Shown here: piece after piece, positions 8,476-15,744 of the stretch
Layout of the letters: each line of letters begins with the position of its first letter
Numbering within the stretch: the stretch's first letter is position 1
From: a virus
IMG/VR virus record: IMGVR_UViG_3300044655_000474
Coordinates: 1-23,307 of that record
Length of the DNA stretch: 23,307 nucleotides
Reading direction: 5' to 3' (one strand)
The notes under the pieces: generated by a model
What the model was told of the DNA's origin: nothing
Seen by the model: only the letters and a program-made list of their open reading frames with translations
Databases searched by the model: none
Position numbers and translations under genes: made by a program

Positions 8476-9597
8476 ATGAGCAGATTTTTCACATTAACTC
8501 TTGTCCCTCCGGTTGGCGCATACATTGGAGACACGGCATACGGGGAGTTTCTTTATGAAGGAACATCGACTGTTGTGCCTGTCTACAGTGATTCAGCTTG
8601 CACACAGCTTATAGAACAGCCAATTAACATTTCTACTGGGCTTGTAGAGTGTTATTTTGTGGACGGATCAATTGATTACGATTTCCGTATTGCTGGCGGA
8701 AACCTTGTGCGCGTTCATACGATCACAAACATTTTCGCTTTGCCTAGTACGATCTGGGACATGGCGATTACGCTGTGGCAAGACAATCCGTTGCAATGGG
8801 ATGCTGTTACGCCAGTCGCTGTCAGCACAAAGACTGCACAGAATGTTGGTCAGATGTATACCGGCAACGACATCATTCGTGCGGCTATGCGTCTTATCCA
8901 GGTATCAGCGGTTGATACGGATCTGACAGCATCAGAACTGCAAGACGGTCTTGAGTCTCTGAATCGTATGCTTGATAGCTGGTCAGCGGATGAATTGACG
9001 CTGTATCAGGTGATCCGTGAACAGTTTCCGCTAGTCTCTGGTCAGAATCCGTACAGCATGGGCTACGGTGGAGACTTCAACACTTCTAGGCCAATGAAGA
9101 TTGTTGATGCGTATCTGATCCTAAATAACGGATCGATTCCGGTCAGCTATCCAATGCAAGTGCTAGGTTATGATGACTACAACGCAGTCCGTCTCAAGAC
9201 TCTAAGCACTAATTTTCCTAACTATATTTACTATCAGCCTTCTTTTCCGCTGGCTGAAGTCTATATTTATCCGATCTTTGCGCCAAACGATCCCAGTACA
9301 CAAGGGCCAGCATATATCAATCTGACTTCTTGGAAGCCGTTTGACATGATCTTAGATCCGACATCTTACATGTCATTCCCTCCTGGCTACTGGGAAGCGA
9401 TTGTATTCAATCTTGCAGTGCGTATAGCTGAAGAGTATCAGTTTGATATTCGGCCTACGACTGTACAGTTAGCTGCTAGTGCCATGAAACGCATTAAGCG
9501 CCTCAATCAGCGCACGGTCACATTGCAGACAGATGTGGCGTTAATGAACACATCCCAACTACGTTATAATATATATAGTGACGGATACGGACGATAA
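8476..9597 (+). CDS. Tail accessory factor, P22 gp4-like, with extra N-terminal fibre-anchor-like domain
   Basis: Residues about 127-373 resemble the P22 gp4 head-completion family, which binds below the portal and helps close the DNA-filled head: YTGNDIIRAAMRLIQVSA, LTASELQDGLESLNRMLDSW, FPLVSGQNPYSMGYGGDFN, RPMKIVDAYL, and a C-terminal helical part with FPPGYWEAIVFNLAVRIAEEY. P22 gp4 has only 166 residues; this protein has 373. The extra N-terminus (about 1-87: YGEFLYEGTSTVVPVYSDSA, then VECYFVDGSIDYDFRI) resembles the first 100 residues of the fibre encoded at 17396-18583 (GLIWFYEAGTSTPLLAYTTP, then EIWLKSGSAYKIIL). An AGGAGA site precedes the ATG. Its place after coat and before gp10 matches P22 synteny. 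Confidence 0.85.
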   Translation: MSRFFTLTLVPPVGAYIGDTAYGEFLYEGTSTVVPVYSDSACTQLIEQPINISTGLVECYFVDGSIDYDFRIAGGNLVRVHTITNIFALPSTIWDMAITLWQDNPLQWDAVTPVAVSTKTAQNVGQMYTGNDIIRAAMRLIQVSAVDTDLTASELQDGLESLNRMLDSWSADELTLYQVIREQFPLVSGQNPYSMGYGGDFNTSRPMKIVDAYLILNNGSIPVSYPMQVLGYDDYNAVRLKTLSTNFPNYIYYQPSFPLAEVYIYPIFAPNDPSTQGPAYINLTSWKPFDMILDPTSYMSFPPGYWEAIVFNLAVRIAEEYQFDIRPTTVQLAASAMKRIKRLNQRTVTLQTDVALMNTSQLRYNIYSDGYGR

Positions 9598-9605
9598 TAT
9601 TGTAA

Positions 9606-10133
9606 TCAAATATGAGTATACGTTTTACGTTTTACAATCATTTGAATTGGAACCCAAGATGTGCGATTTCCAAAATGTGCGGTAATTTTGTGATAGCTCA
9701 TGCCAGATGCGTGAAGTTTGCGAATTTCAAGAACTTCCTCATCAGTGTAATTTGCTCTCCAATGAACGCCATGTCCTCTTGGTCTAGATTTAATGTTTCC
9801 CAATATTTCGTATGAATGTGTGGCTTGCTCGCTTCTTGTCATCCATTCAAGATTTTCTGGCTTATTGTTTAATTTATTTCCGTCCTTATGATTGACTGTA
9901 TGAAGTTCTGTTGGAGGAAAGCCAACAAAAGTTAAGCACACCAAAATATGAACTTTTCTTGTAACTCTATTTCTTTGTGCTCCTTTTTTTGTTAATCCAA
10001 CTTGATAATATCCATTTTTGTTTGGATGATTTTTGCAAACTGACATGATGCGTTTTGTTTCAAAATTCCTTATGTTGCCTTCAGAAGAAGCCTCATAATT
10101 CTCATAACCGGGTATAATTTTCCAGACTTCCAT
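9606..10133 (-). CDS. Free-standing HNH homing endonuclease, NUMOD4 type
   Basis: This 175-residue protein is encoded against the direction of its neighbours. Residues 2-23 (EVWKIIPGYENYEASSEGNI) are a NUMOD4 DNA-binding motif. Residues about 61-105 form the HNH nuclease core (VHILVCLTF, then HTVNHKDGNKLNNKPENLEW). Residues about 132-160 (YTDEEVLEIRKLHASGMSYH) look like a resolvase-type helix-turn-helix that would read the target. It fills the space between the gp4-like and gp10-like genes, which adjoin in P22, and interrupts neither. The reading frame is intact. It probably promotes spread of its own DNA into related phages. No clear ribosome binding site precedes the ATG, so expression may be weak. 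Confidence 0.92.
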   Translation of the reverse strand: MEVWKIIPGYENYEASSEGNIRNFETKRIMSVCKNHPNKNGYYQVGLTKKGAQRNRVTRKVHILVCLTFVGFPPTELHTVNHKDGNKLNNKPENLEWMTRSEQATHSYEILGNIKSRPRGHGVHWRANYTDEEVLEIRKLHASGMSYHKITAHFGNRTSWVPIQMIVKRKTYTHI

Positions 10134-10179
10134 TGCGGTGTACCGTGTATGTTTAACAAGATTGTAGGATACACCAATG
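10131..10179 (+). promoter_or_regulatory. Inverted repeat covering the start codons of gp10 and the HNH gene
   Basis: CATTGcGGTGTA (10131-10142) can pair with TACACCAATG (10170-10179), giving 5 plus 6 base pairs around a one-base bulge and a 27-base loop. The 3' arm contains the gp10 start codon; the opposite arm contains the HNH start codon on the other strand. In a + strand transcript from upstream the gp10 ATG would be paired while its AGGA (10166-10169) stays in the loop. A regulatory effect is inferred only. Confidence 0.35.
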
Positions 10180-10189
10180 CCTGAAACAA
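10161..10189 (-). promoter_or_regulatory. Possible promoter for the minus-strand HNH gene
   Basis: On the minus strand TTGTTT (10184-10189) is separated by 17 bases from TACAAT (10161-10166), a 5/6 match to the -10 consensus. It would start transcription roughly 20 bases before the HNH ATG. The -35 match is weak (3/6), so this is only a candidate. Confidence 0.3.
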
Positions 10190-12081
10190 TGCAATTACCG
10201 ATCCTAGGCCCTGGTGTTGCAGGACGTTCTCGCGCCGTTACTGCTCAAAAACGCCAGAATCTTTTTCTTGAAATTAAGCCAGAGAAAGATAAGTCTAATC
10301 TTGTTGCATACGGCACTCCTGGGCTAAAGCCGTTTATCTCTCTTGGCGCTAATCCTATCCGCGGTCTCTGGTGGTTCCAGTCCCAGAATCGTTTGTTTGC
10401 GGTTGCATACGATCAGCTTGTTGAAATCTTTCCAGACGGCACACAGAAAAATCGTGGTACGTTGCTAACGACTGTTGGCACTGTGTCCATGACTGACAAT
10501 GGTCAGCAATTGATGATTGTTGATGGATTGTCTGGCTACATTTATCAGCCGACTACTGGTAATCTTCCGTACAGCAAAGTTAGCGCAACGATCACGATCA
10601 CTGAGACTTTGACTACGCGCCAGACGGGTCAGATTATTCATGTCATTGGCGATAACTACAATGTCTTTGAGAATGACTACACGGTGCAATTGATTACGGT
10701 TAATGCAACCGCTCTTGTCACTAACACTGAATATGTCATTCAATCTGTTGGCACGTCAGACTTTACGCTAGTCGGTGCTGCGGCTAATGAAGTTGGCGTT
10801 GTCTTTACTGCAACTGGCACTACGCCTGGTACTGGCGTATGTACGAACGCTAATCAGTTTACGATCAGTTCTGGCACTGTCTCTACTGCCACTGGTACGC
10901 TTCAGATCGTTAATAACTTTAGAACGATTGCATCTGCATACACTGGAACAAACTTTCCAAAGGCTACGACTGTCACGTTCCTAGATAGTTATTTCATTGT
11001 CAATGTTGTCGGCACTAAGCAGTTCTGGCTATCAGGTTCGTATGACGGCTTCTACTGGGATCCGCTACAGTTTGCCAGCAAAGAAGCGTACACGGATAAC
11101 TTGCAAGCAGTAACCGTAGACAATGGCGCTTTAGTCCTACTGGGCGCAGCATCTCAGGAATACTGGCAAAACACTGGCGCATATCCTTTCCCTTTGCAGA
11201 GAATTGCTGGCTCTCCGACTGACGTAGGTCTGGTTGCTATTCGATCTTATGCTCGATGTGCAGGACAACTGTTTTATCTTGGACGTTCTAGGCGCGGTGG
11301 CATCTCAGTCATTCGTGTTGAAAACTATCGTTGTATTCCGGTATCCACTCCAGACCTAGACTTTTTGTTTAATAGCTATCAGTCTCCAGAGGATGCAATT
11401 GCTTACTCTTATCGTCTTGCTGGGCATGATTTCTACGTCATATCTTTTCAGGCTGAAGCAAAGACTTGGATGTATGACGCAACGTCTGATGTCTGGTCTG
11501 ATCTGACATCTGGCGCAGACACTAGGCATTACGGATTGCGTTCTACACAGTTTCAGAATGAAATTTATGTGTCTGACTATCGCAATGGCAATCTGTATAC
11601 CTATGATGTCAACACTTACACGGATAACGGCGATTACATTGCTAGAGAGCTAATTACTCCTCATTTCTTTGCTACAACGTCTTTTGACAAACTTCACATA
11701 TACAGGCTTAGGCTTGATATGGAACAAGGAACAGGCAATGCTACTAGGCTGGTTCCAACTCAAGTTGAAGTATTTTTAGCAACAGAAAATGATTCAATTT
11801 TAGACACAGAAATTGGACAAGAAATAATTTCTGGATACAGCACAGAAAATGTGCCAATGCTCTATAACCCGCAAGTTATGCTTCAAGTCTCAAGAGATGG
11901 CGGATTTACTTACGCCAACGAAATGTGGACAACTTTTGGACAAGCTGGAGAATATCTAAGAAGGGCGGAATGGCGTAGATTGGGTGTTAGTCGTAACTAT
12001 GTGTTTAAGTTCAGAATCACAGATCCTGTGAAAGTAGTTATGATGTCAGCAGCGGCATACGCAGCAAAAGCCGCAAAATGA
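10177..12081 (+). CDS. Packaged-DNA stabilisation / head-tail protein, P22 gp10-like
   Basis: This 634-residue protein resembles P22 gp10, the hub that binds gp4 and plugs the portal channel. The N-terminus MPETMQLPILGPGVAGRSR with QKRQNLFLEIKPE and GLKPFISLGANPIRGLWWF is typical, as are DSYFIVNVVGTKQFWLSGSY (270-289), QEYWQNTGAYPFPLQRI and the Tyr-rich beta-propeller-like middle. P22 gp10 has 472 residues. Part of the excess is an inserted module at residues about 180-222 (NTEYVIQSVGTSDFTLVGAA, then VGVVFTATGTTPGTG) that I recognise as a portable unit of phage tail proteins. The ribosome binding site is AGGA with 7-base spacing. The last 27 bases are imperfectly repeated at the end of the downstream HNH gene. 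The 3' part (from about 11640) is more AT-rich than the rest. Confidence 0.9.
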   Translation: MPETMQLPILGPGVAGRSRAVTAQKRQNLFLEIKPEKDKSNLVAYGTPGLKPFISLGANPIRGLWWFQSQNRLFAVAYDQLVEIFPDGTQKNRGTLLTTVGTVSMTDNGQQLMIVDGLSGYIYQPTTGNLPYSKVSATITITETLTTRQTGQIIHVIGDNYNVFENDYTVQLITVNATALVTNTEYVIQSVGTSDFTLVGAAANEVGVVFTATGTTPGTGVCTNANQFTISSGTVSTATGTLQIVNNFRTIASAYTGTNFPKATTVTFLDSYFIVNVVGTKQFWLSGSYDGFYWDPLQFASKEAYTDNLQAVTVDNGALVLLGAASQEYWQNTGAYPFPLQRIAGSPTDVGLVAIRSYARCAGQLFYLGRSRRGGISVIRVENYRCIPVSTPDLDFLFNSYQSPEDAIAYSYRLAGHDFYVISFQAEAKTWMYDATSDVWSDLTSGADTRHYGLRSTQFQNEIYVSDYRNGNLYTYDVNTYTDNGDYIARELITPHFFATTSFDKLHIYRLRLDMEQGTGNATRLVPTQVEVFLATENDSILDTEIGQEIISGYSTENVPMLYNPQVMLQVSRDGGFTYANEMWTTFGQAGEYLRRAEWRRLGVSRNYVFKFRITDPVKVVMMSAAAYAAKAAK

Positions 12082-12093
12082 TATAGTTTACAA

Positions 12094-12143
12094 GCGTGGC
12101 GGGGACGGCCATCCCGATTGTTACCATCAGCAATCAGCCACGC
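12094..12143 (+). ncRNA. Three-way-junction RNA structure candidate upstream of HNH gene
   Basis: A 50-base segment folds completely: an outer 7-bp stem GCGTGGC/GCCACGC (12094-12100 with 12137-12143), a 4-bp hairpin GGGA/TCCC (12102-12105 with 12112-12115, loop CGGCCA), and a 7-bp hairpin GATTGTT/AGCAATC with one G-U pair (12116-12122 with 12129-12135, loop ACCATC). Only positions 12101 and 12136 are unpaired at the junction. It lies between the gp10 stop and the HNH ribosome binding site. There is no U-run, so it is not a standard terminator, and no T-arm, so it is not a tRNA. I know no family for it. It could act in mRNA processing, translation control or as part of the mobile cassette. Confidence 0.55.
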
Positions 12144-12175
12144 ATTTTATGATGGGAATCAGATGGAGATTCAAC

Positions 12176-12661
12176 ATGTTGACACAAAATTATTTAAAAG
12201 AATTGTTGTTTTGGGACGGTGAAAAATTTATTTGGAACAAACAGCCAAGACAAAGAAGCATGAGCAACATTGCTGGATGTGTTGGCAAGAAGGGTTACAA
12301 GCAAATTTGCATACATCAAAAATTATATAGTGAGCATCGTCTTGTTTGGCTTTACCACTATGGATCTTTTCCAGATGGAACAATAGATCATATTGATAGA
12401 AATCCATTAAACAATTCAATAAAAAATTTAAGAGTTGTAAAGCATGCTGAGAATTGTCAAAACACAAAAAAGCATGTTGACAACACTTCTGGATACAAAG
12501 GCGTTTATTGGAATAAACAATGCAATAAATGGATGGCAAAAATTGTGGTTAATGGCAAGCAACATCATTTAGGTCTTTTTTCTACGCCAGAAGAAGCAAG
12601 CGTTGCTTACATTGAAGGTCAAAAAAAATATCATCCATACGCTACTGAGGCTGCAAAATGA
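12176..12661 (+). CDS. HNH endonuclease with C-terminal AP2-like DNA-binding domain
   Basis: The ATG at 12176 has GGAG at 12165-12168 with 7-base spacing; upstream in-frame ATGs at 12149 and 12152 have no such site, so I take a 161-residue product. The HNH core spans about residues 43-90: EHRLVWLYHYGSFPDG (H54), then TIDHIDRNPLNNSIKNLRV (D71, H72, N79, N84). Residues about 103-145 (TSGYKGVYWNKQCNKWMAKI, then HHLGLFSTPEEASVAY) form an AP2-like DNA-binding fold, a frequent partner of phage HNH enzymes. It is a free-standing homing-type nuclease. It overlaps the next gene through ATGA. The protein resembles the HNH at 19895-20377 in architecture and motif spacing but is clearly divergent, so the two were probably acquired separately. 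Confidence 0.92.
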   Translation: MLTQNYLKELLFWDGEKFIWNKQPRQRSMSNIAGCVGKKGYKQICIHQKLYSEHRLVWLYHYGSFPDGTIDHIDRNPLNNSIKNLRVVKHAENCQNTKKHVDNTSGYKGVYWNKQCNKWMAKIVVNGKQHHLGLFSTPEEASVAYIEGQKKYHPYATEAAK

Positions 12662-12888
12662 GTTTGCCAAAGGCTCCTTTTCAATCTGCAATACAGAATG
12701 CTGCGAATCGCGTAGAAGTTGTTTGGCAGCAATGGTTTGACAGGGTACAGGAAACAATTAGCGCAAACACAAGCTCTGGTCCTACATCCGGTAGGCCAAC
12801 GCAGAATCTATTTGTTGGTCAGCAGTATTTTGATACGACTCTAGGCAAGCCTGTTTATTGGAATGGTTCAACTTGGATTACATGGTGA
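12658..12888 (+). CDS. Small structural protein, 76 residues, function unknown
   Basis: The protein has a helical N-terminal half (FQSAIQNAANRVEVVWQQWF) and a C-terminal patch TQNLFVGQQYFDTTLGKPVYWNGSTWITW that resembles a short beta motif common at the tips of phage virion proteins. It lies directly after gp10 apart from the HNH cassette; P22 encodes the tail needle gp26 at this position. At 76 residues it is far too short to be a full needle. A minor virion or head-completion role is inferred from place only. Its start overlaps the HNH stop by ATGA, implying translational coupling. Confidence 0.75.
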   Translation: MSLPKAPFQSAIQNAANRVEVVWQQWFDRVQETISANTSSGPTSGRPTQNLFVGQQYFDTTLGKPVYWNGSTWITW

Positions 12889-12891
12889 TTT

Positions 12892-13038
12892 ATGCCGCTA
12901 AAGAAAGGTTCATCTCAGAAAACGATCTCTAAGAACATTGCGACTGAAGTTAAGGCTGGTAAGCCAGTCAAACAAGCCGCTGCCATTGCTTATTCAAAAG
13001 CTAGAGAGTCTAAGTCTGGATGCTGCAAGAAAAAGTAA
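12892..13038 (+). CDS. Lys-rich 48-residue hypothetical protein
   Basis: This short ORF begins 3 bases after the previous stop and encodes [20 protein letters not shown] followed by [18 protein letters not shown] and a Cys-Cys-Lys3 ending. Short basic proteins with the same KxxISxNIxxEVxAGKPxKQAxAIA pattern recur in phages, so I regard it as real despite the weak ribosome binding site (GGTGA). The overall charge is strongly positive, and nucleic-acid binding or internal packaging with DNA is possible. It overlaps the cupin-like gene by 19 bases in another frame. Confidence 0.72.
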   Translation: MPLKKGSSQKTISKNIATEVKAGKPVKQAAAIAYSKARESKSGCCKKK

Positions 13039-13475
13039 GCACTGATCTTGTTCCTATTGGCATAAAGCGCATAGAGACATTGCGTCATGTCATGGAGGAG
13101 TCCTGCAAGCGCGGATTGATGCAGGAATTTGAACCGCCAGTGGATCATTTGTTTTGCAAAGGAATGTATGCAAGACGTAACTACGTTCCTGCTGGCATAA
13201 CGGTGATTACAAAGGTTCATGCAAAAGAGCATGTTTGCATTGTCTTATTTGGCAAGTGCCATGTTTATAACGAACATGGTAAAAAGAGTATAATCATTGG
13301 ACCTGATATGTTTATTACGAAGCCTGGTACGCAAAGAGCGATCTATTGCGAGACAGACACTAGTTGGATAAACGTACATTGCTCTGACACTGACTCAGTT
13401 GATGAAATTGAAGAGCAGATATTCACTGAAACGTATGATGAATATCAGAAACGCATTGAACTTTTAGAGGTATAG
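13020..13475 (+). CDS. Cupin-like protein in the position of P22 gene 14
   Basis: This 151-residue protein has a central stretch [20 protein letters not shown] then [20 protein letters not shown] and [20 protein letters not shown], which is the strand-glycine-strand pattern of a single cupin barrel. Cupin-type metal ligands are only partly visible (H-x3-H in VHAKEHV), so metal binding is uncertain. It lies between the gp10-like and gp7-like genes, where P22 has the small gene 14 needed for ejection-protein assembly; that comparison is positional only. The start at 13020 has a weak ribosome binding site; an internal ATG at 13092 is possible. The stop is 2 bases before the next ATG. Confidence 0.75.
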   Translation: MLQEKVSTDLVPIGIKRIETLRHVMEESCKRGLMQEFEPPVDHLFCKGMYARRNYVPAGITVITKVHAKEHVCIVLFGKCHVYNEHGKKSIIIGPDMFITKPGTQRAIYCETDTSWINVHCSDTDSVDEIEEQIFTETYDEYQKRIELLEV

Positions 13476-13477
13476 CT

Positions 13478-14272
13478 ATGGCTGGAGCAGCAATTGCTGG
13501 CGGAGTAATAGCCGGTGTAGGATCAATGGCTGGTGCTGGCATCTCAGCGGGTGCAAGTAGCGCGGCAAACGCAGCGAATCAGCAAATGATGCGAGACATC
13601 TGGGCTGGATCTTACAAAGACATGCAGCCTTATCGCAGACTTGGCAGAGAAGGAGCGCAACGCTACCGGGAGATGTTGCCAGGTTTGTTACAGCAGTCTC
13701 AATATCAGGAATATACGCCTGAGATGTACGCACAATCGCCACTGTATACGCCAATGGTGCGTAACTTGGCTGAATTGCAAGCAACACCAGGCTATCAGTT
13801 TCAGCTTCAGCAAGGACAGAAAGAGCTAGCACAGTCAGCAGCAGCGCGTGGCGGATTGCTCTCTGGCGCTCAGTTGCAAGCAGCGCAGGGATTTGGACAG
13901 AGACAAGCAGCTACTGGGTTTCAAGACGCATGGCAAAGGGCGCAAAATGCGTACATGAATGCGTTCAATGCAAATACTGTTGGACAGAAAATGCGTATGG
14001 CTGGCGCTTCACAGCAATCCGGTATGCTTGGCGATATCACTAAGTTAGGTTACACGGCTGCACAGGCTCCTTGGGCGCTTGCACAGGGTATAACTCCTAG
14101 TGCTATGCAATCAAACACTAGCGCAGGAAATCAGCAAGGAAACATGTGGGGAACTATGGGTTCAACGCTTGGCAATCTTGGTAGTTTTGCAGTCAATCAA
14201 TTTGGCAACACTGCTCCAATATCCTCATACGATCAATTACAGACTCCTGGCCAAAAGACAGTAGTTCTTTAA
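13478..14272 (+). CDS. DNA-ejection protein, P22 gp7-like
   Basis: This 264-residue protein begins with a glycine/alanine-rich hydrophobic segment (MAGAAIAGGVIAGVGSMAGA) that could insert into a membrane, followed by Gln- and Ala-rich helices with ATPGYQFQLQQGQKELAQSA and AARGGLLSGAQLQAAQGFGQ. These motifs are typical of gp7/DNA-transfer proteins of podoviruses, which are packaged in the head and released into the cell with the DNA. It is the first of three such genes in P22 order. A GAGG ribosome binding site overlaps the end of the preceding gene. Confidence 0.8.
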   Translation: MAGAAIAGGVIAGVGSMAGAGISAGASSAANAANQQMMRDIWAGSYKDMQPYRRLGREGAQRYREMLPGLLQQSQYQEYTPEMYAQSPLYTPMVRNLAELQATPGYQFQLQQGQKELAQSAAARGGLLSGAQLQAAQGFGQRQAATGFQDAWQRAQNAYMNAFNANTVGQKMRMAGASQQSGMLGDITKLGYTAAQAPWALAQGITPSAMQSNTSAGNQQGNMWGTMGSTLGNLGSFAVNQFGNTAPISSYDQLQTPGQKTVVL

Positions 14273-14283
14273 AGGTAAATATC

Positions 14284-15744
14284 ATGGCTGATCCCGAAAT
14301 CTGGAAGGCATTAATAGAAACTGGCAATCCTTATGTGCAGCAGGAGCGTCAGCAGAAAGGTCTGATGGGCATGATGTTGCTACAGGAAAAGCAGCGTGAG
14401 ATGGAGGATACGCAGAAATTGCGCGATCTGTACTCCTCTGGTCAGCCGGTGAATCCAAATCAAGTTATGGCAATTAATCCTAAACTTGGGATTGAAATGC
14501 AACAGGCTGGAAACCAAGCCTTCATGCAACAGCTTCAAGCTGAAGACATGATGCGTAAAAAAGAAGAATATGAATCAAAAGTGTATGCTCAACACATGGC
14601 TCCAGTAGCTCAGGCATACCATGATGCTGTAAAGGCTGGAACAGATCCAAAAGTTGCTGAATCTCAATTTAGATGGGCTGTTGGTGATGCTCAAAAAAAC
14701 ATTCAAGAGCGATTTGGAATTACACCAAAAGCTGACTTTACAAAGTTTAGCCCACAAGAAATTGCAACAAGATCGCACATGCTTGGTGTTGATGTTCCTT
14801 GGATTAAAGAGATTCAAGAAGAAGAACAATCGCGCAGGGCGGTGCAACAAAAGCAAATGCCTAGTTTCTCCGACCGTTACTTTACTGGCCCAGATGGATT
14901 GCTACATCCGAATCCATATTTTCAGCAGGGTGGCGGCGGTCAACAGCCTGAAGTGCAATCAAAAATACAACCGTATCCAGTATTTAAATTTGATGGCAAA
15001 ACGTATCAAGGCCTTGAATTCATGCGTATGGCGATTCGTGAAAAAGATCCTGCAAAAAAACAGCGCATGGAAGAAATTATGGATTCTGGATTCCAACAAC
15101 AGCAAGAAGGAACATTGACTGATCCGAATGCTGTAGAAATGCCTAAGACCAAGCAACAGCTTGAGGTTGAAGCTGCGCGTGAAAAGAAACAGGCAGAGCT
15201 AGAAGTCGAAGGAGCGCATGAAGCCGAACAGCAATTGACTACTTTGAAAGCTCTTAACGAACAGAATGTTGAATCTCTGATTGATAAGTCATTCCATAGC
15301 AAGCCAGAAGCATTAGCAAAAGGCGAATATGGATTATCAGGAATGGCTGGTATGCCTACTGAGGCAAATACGGCGTACAAGGATCTTGTTGTGATTGAGG
15401 CGCAAATGCGTGACATGGCTAAGGCTATTGTCGGTGCGGGGCCTATTTCAGAAGGCGAACAGAAGATCATTAAAGACGCACTTGGTGGAGTTTCAACTCC
15501 GGGCGATGCAACGTCTAGGAAATCCGCCTACCGTCAATTTGTGAAGTTGGCGAAAACTAAGATCGCTAGATACCCTCATCTTGCACAGCAAATGAAGGCG
15601 ATTGATGAGATGTCTTCAAAGCAAAGTGCTGCTCCGTCATCACAACCTTCTGGAGCATCACTTAAAATTGGCGATATTGATGAGGGGATGGAGTATCTTG
15701 GCGGAGATCCGAATAGCCAATCTAGCTGGAAGAAGGTGAAATAA
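14284..15744 (+). CDS. Internal virion / ejection protein (gp20 position)
   Basis: This 486-residue protein is Gln-, Met- and charge-rich with long predicted helices (QERQQKGLMGMMLLQEKQRE; later a coiled-coil-like stretch EVEAAREKKQAELEVEGAHE). It has no membrane segment. Its location between the gp7-like and gp16-like genes, its length (P22 gp20 has 471 residues) and its composition support a role as the second ejection protein. Direct sequence similarity to gp20 cannot be judged by eye, so the assignment is mainly contextual. The middle part (about 14540-15100) is more AT-rich than its flanks. The stop overlaps the next start (TAATG). Confidence 0.72.
   Translation: MADPEIWKALIETGNPYVQQERQQKGLMGMMLLQEKQREMEDTQKLRDLYSSGQPVNPNQVMAINPKLGIEMQQAGNQAFMQQLQAEDMMRKKEEYESKVYAQHMAPVAQAYHDAVKAGTDPKVAESQFRWAVGDAQKNIQERFGITPKADFTKFSPQEIATRSHMLGVDVPWIKEIQEEEQSRRAVQQKQMPSFSDRYFTGPDGLLHPNPYFQQGGGGQQPEVQSKIQPYPVFKFDGKTYQGLEFMRMAIREKDPAKKQRMEEIMDSGFQQQQEGTLTDPNAVEMPKTKQQLEVEAAREKKQAELEVEGAHEAEQQLTTLKALNEQNVESLIDKSFHSKPEALAKGEYGLSGMAGMPTEANTAYKDLVVIEAQMRDMAKAIVGAGPISEGEQKIIKDALGGVSTPGDATSRKSAYRQFVKLAKTKIARYPHLAQQMKAIDEMSSKQSAAPSSQPSGASLKIGDIDEGMEYLGGDPNSQSSWKKVK

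Larger units (their letters stand above)
12082..12661 (+). mobile_element. Probable HNH cassette inserted between gp10 and the next gene
   Basis: The 580 bases from the gp10 stop to the HNH stop look like a unit insertion: a structured leader, then an HNH gene. The last 27 bases of gp10 (12055-12081) and of the cassette (12635-12661) match at 20 of 27 positions, including CATACGC and a perfect final GCAAAATGA. The ATGA at the cassette end forms the stop-start overlap with the downstream gene. In the cassette-free ancestor gp10 would itself have ended in this ATGA. The insertion therefore appears to have duplicated, or arrived with, the junction and kept translational coupling intact. Confidence 0.6.

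Noticed and set aside
12094-12143. tRNA-like shape (7-bp outer stem with internal arms)
   Set aside because: Only two inner arms, no T-loop GTTCRA or usual D-loop bases, and no plausible 7-base anticodon loop; treated as another structured RNA.
12228-12539. Minus-strand 103-codon frame opposite the HNH gene
   Set aside because: The plus-strand HNH and AP2 motifs are unambiguous; the minus frame is Cys/His-rich by chance of the complementary codons.
12082-12661. Group I or II intron carrying the HNH gene
   Set aside because: The cassette lies after the gp10 stop codon and not inside a gene, and I see no P/Q/R/S core or domain V-like element.
14654-15470. Long alternative frames on both strands within the gp20-position gene
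   Set aside because: Low-complexity translations without ribosome binding sites, shadowing a well-placed gene with start/stop coupling on both sides.
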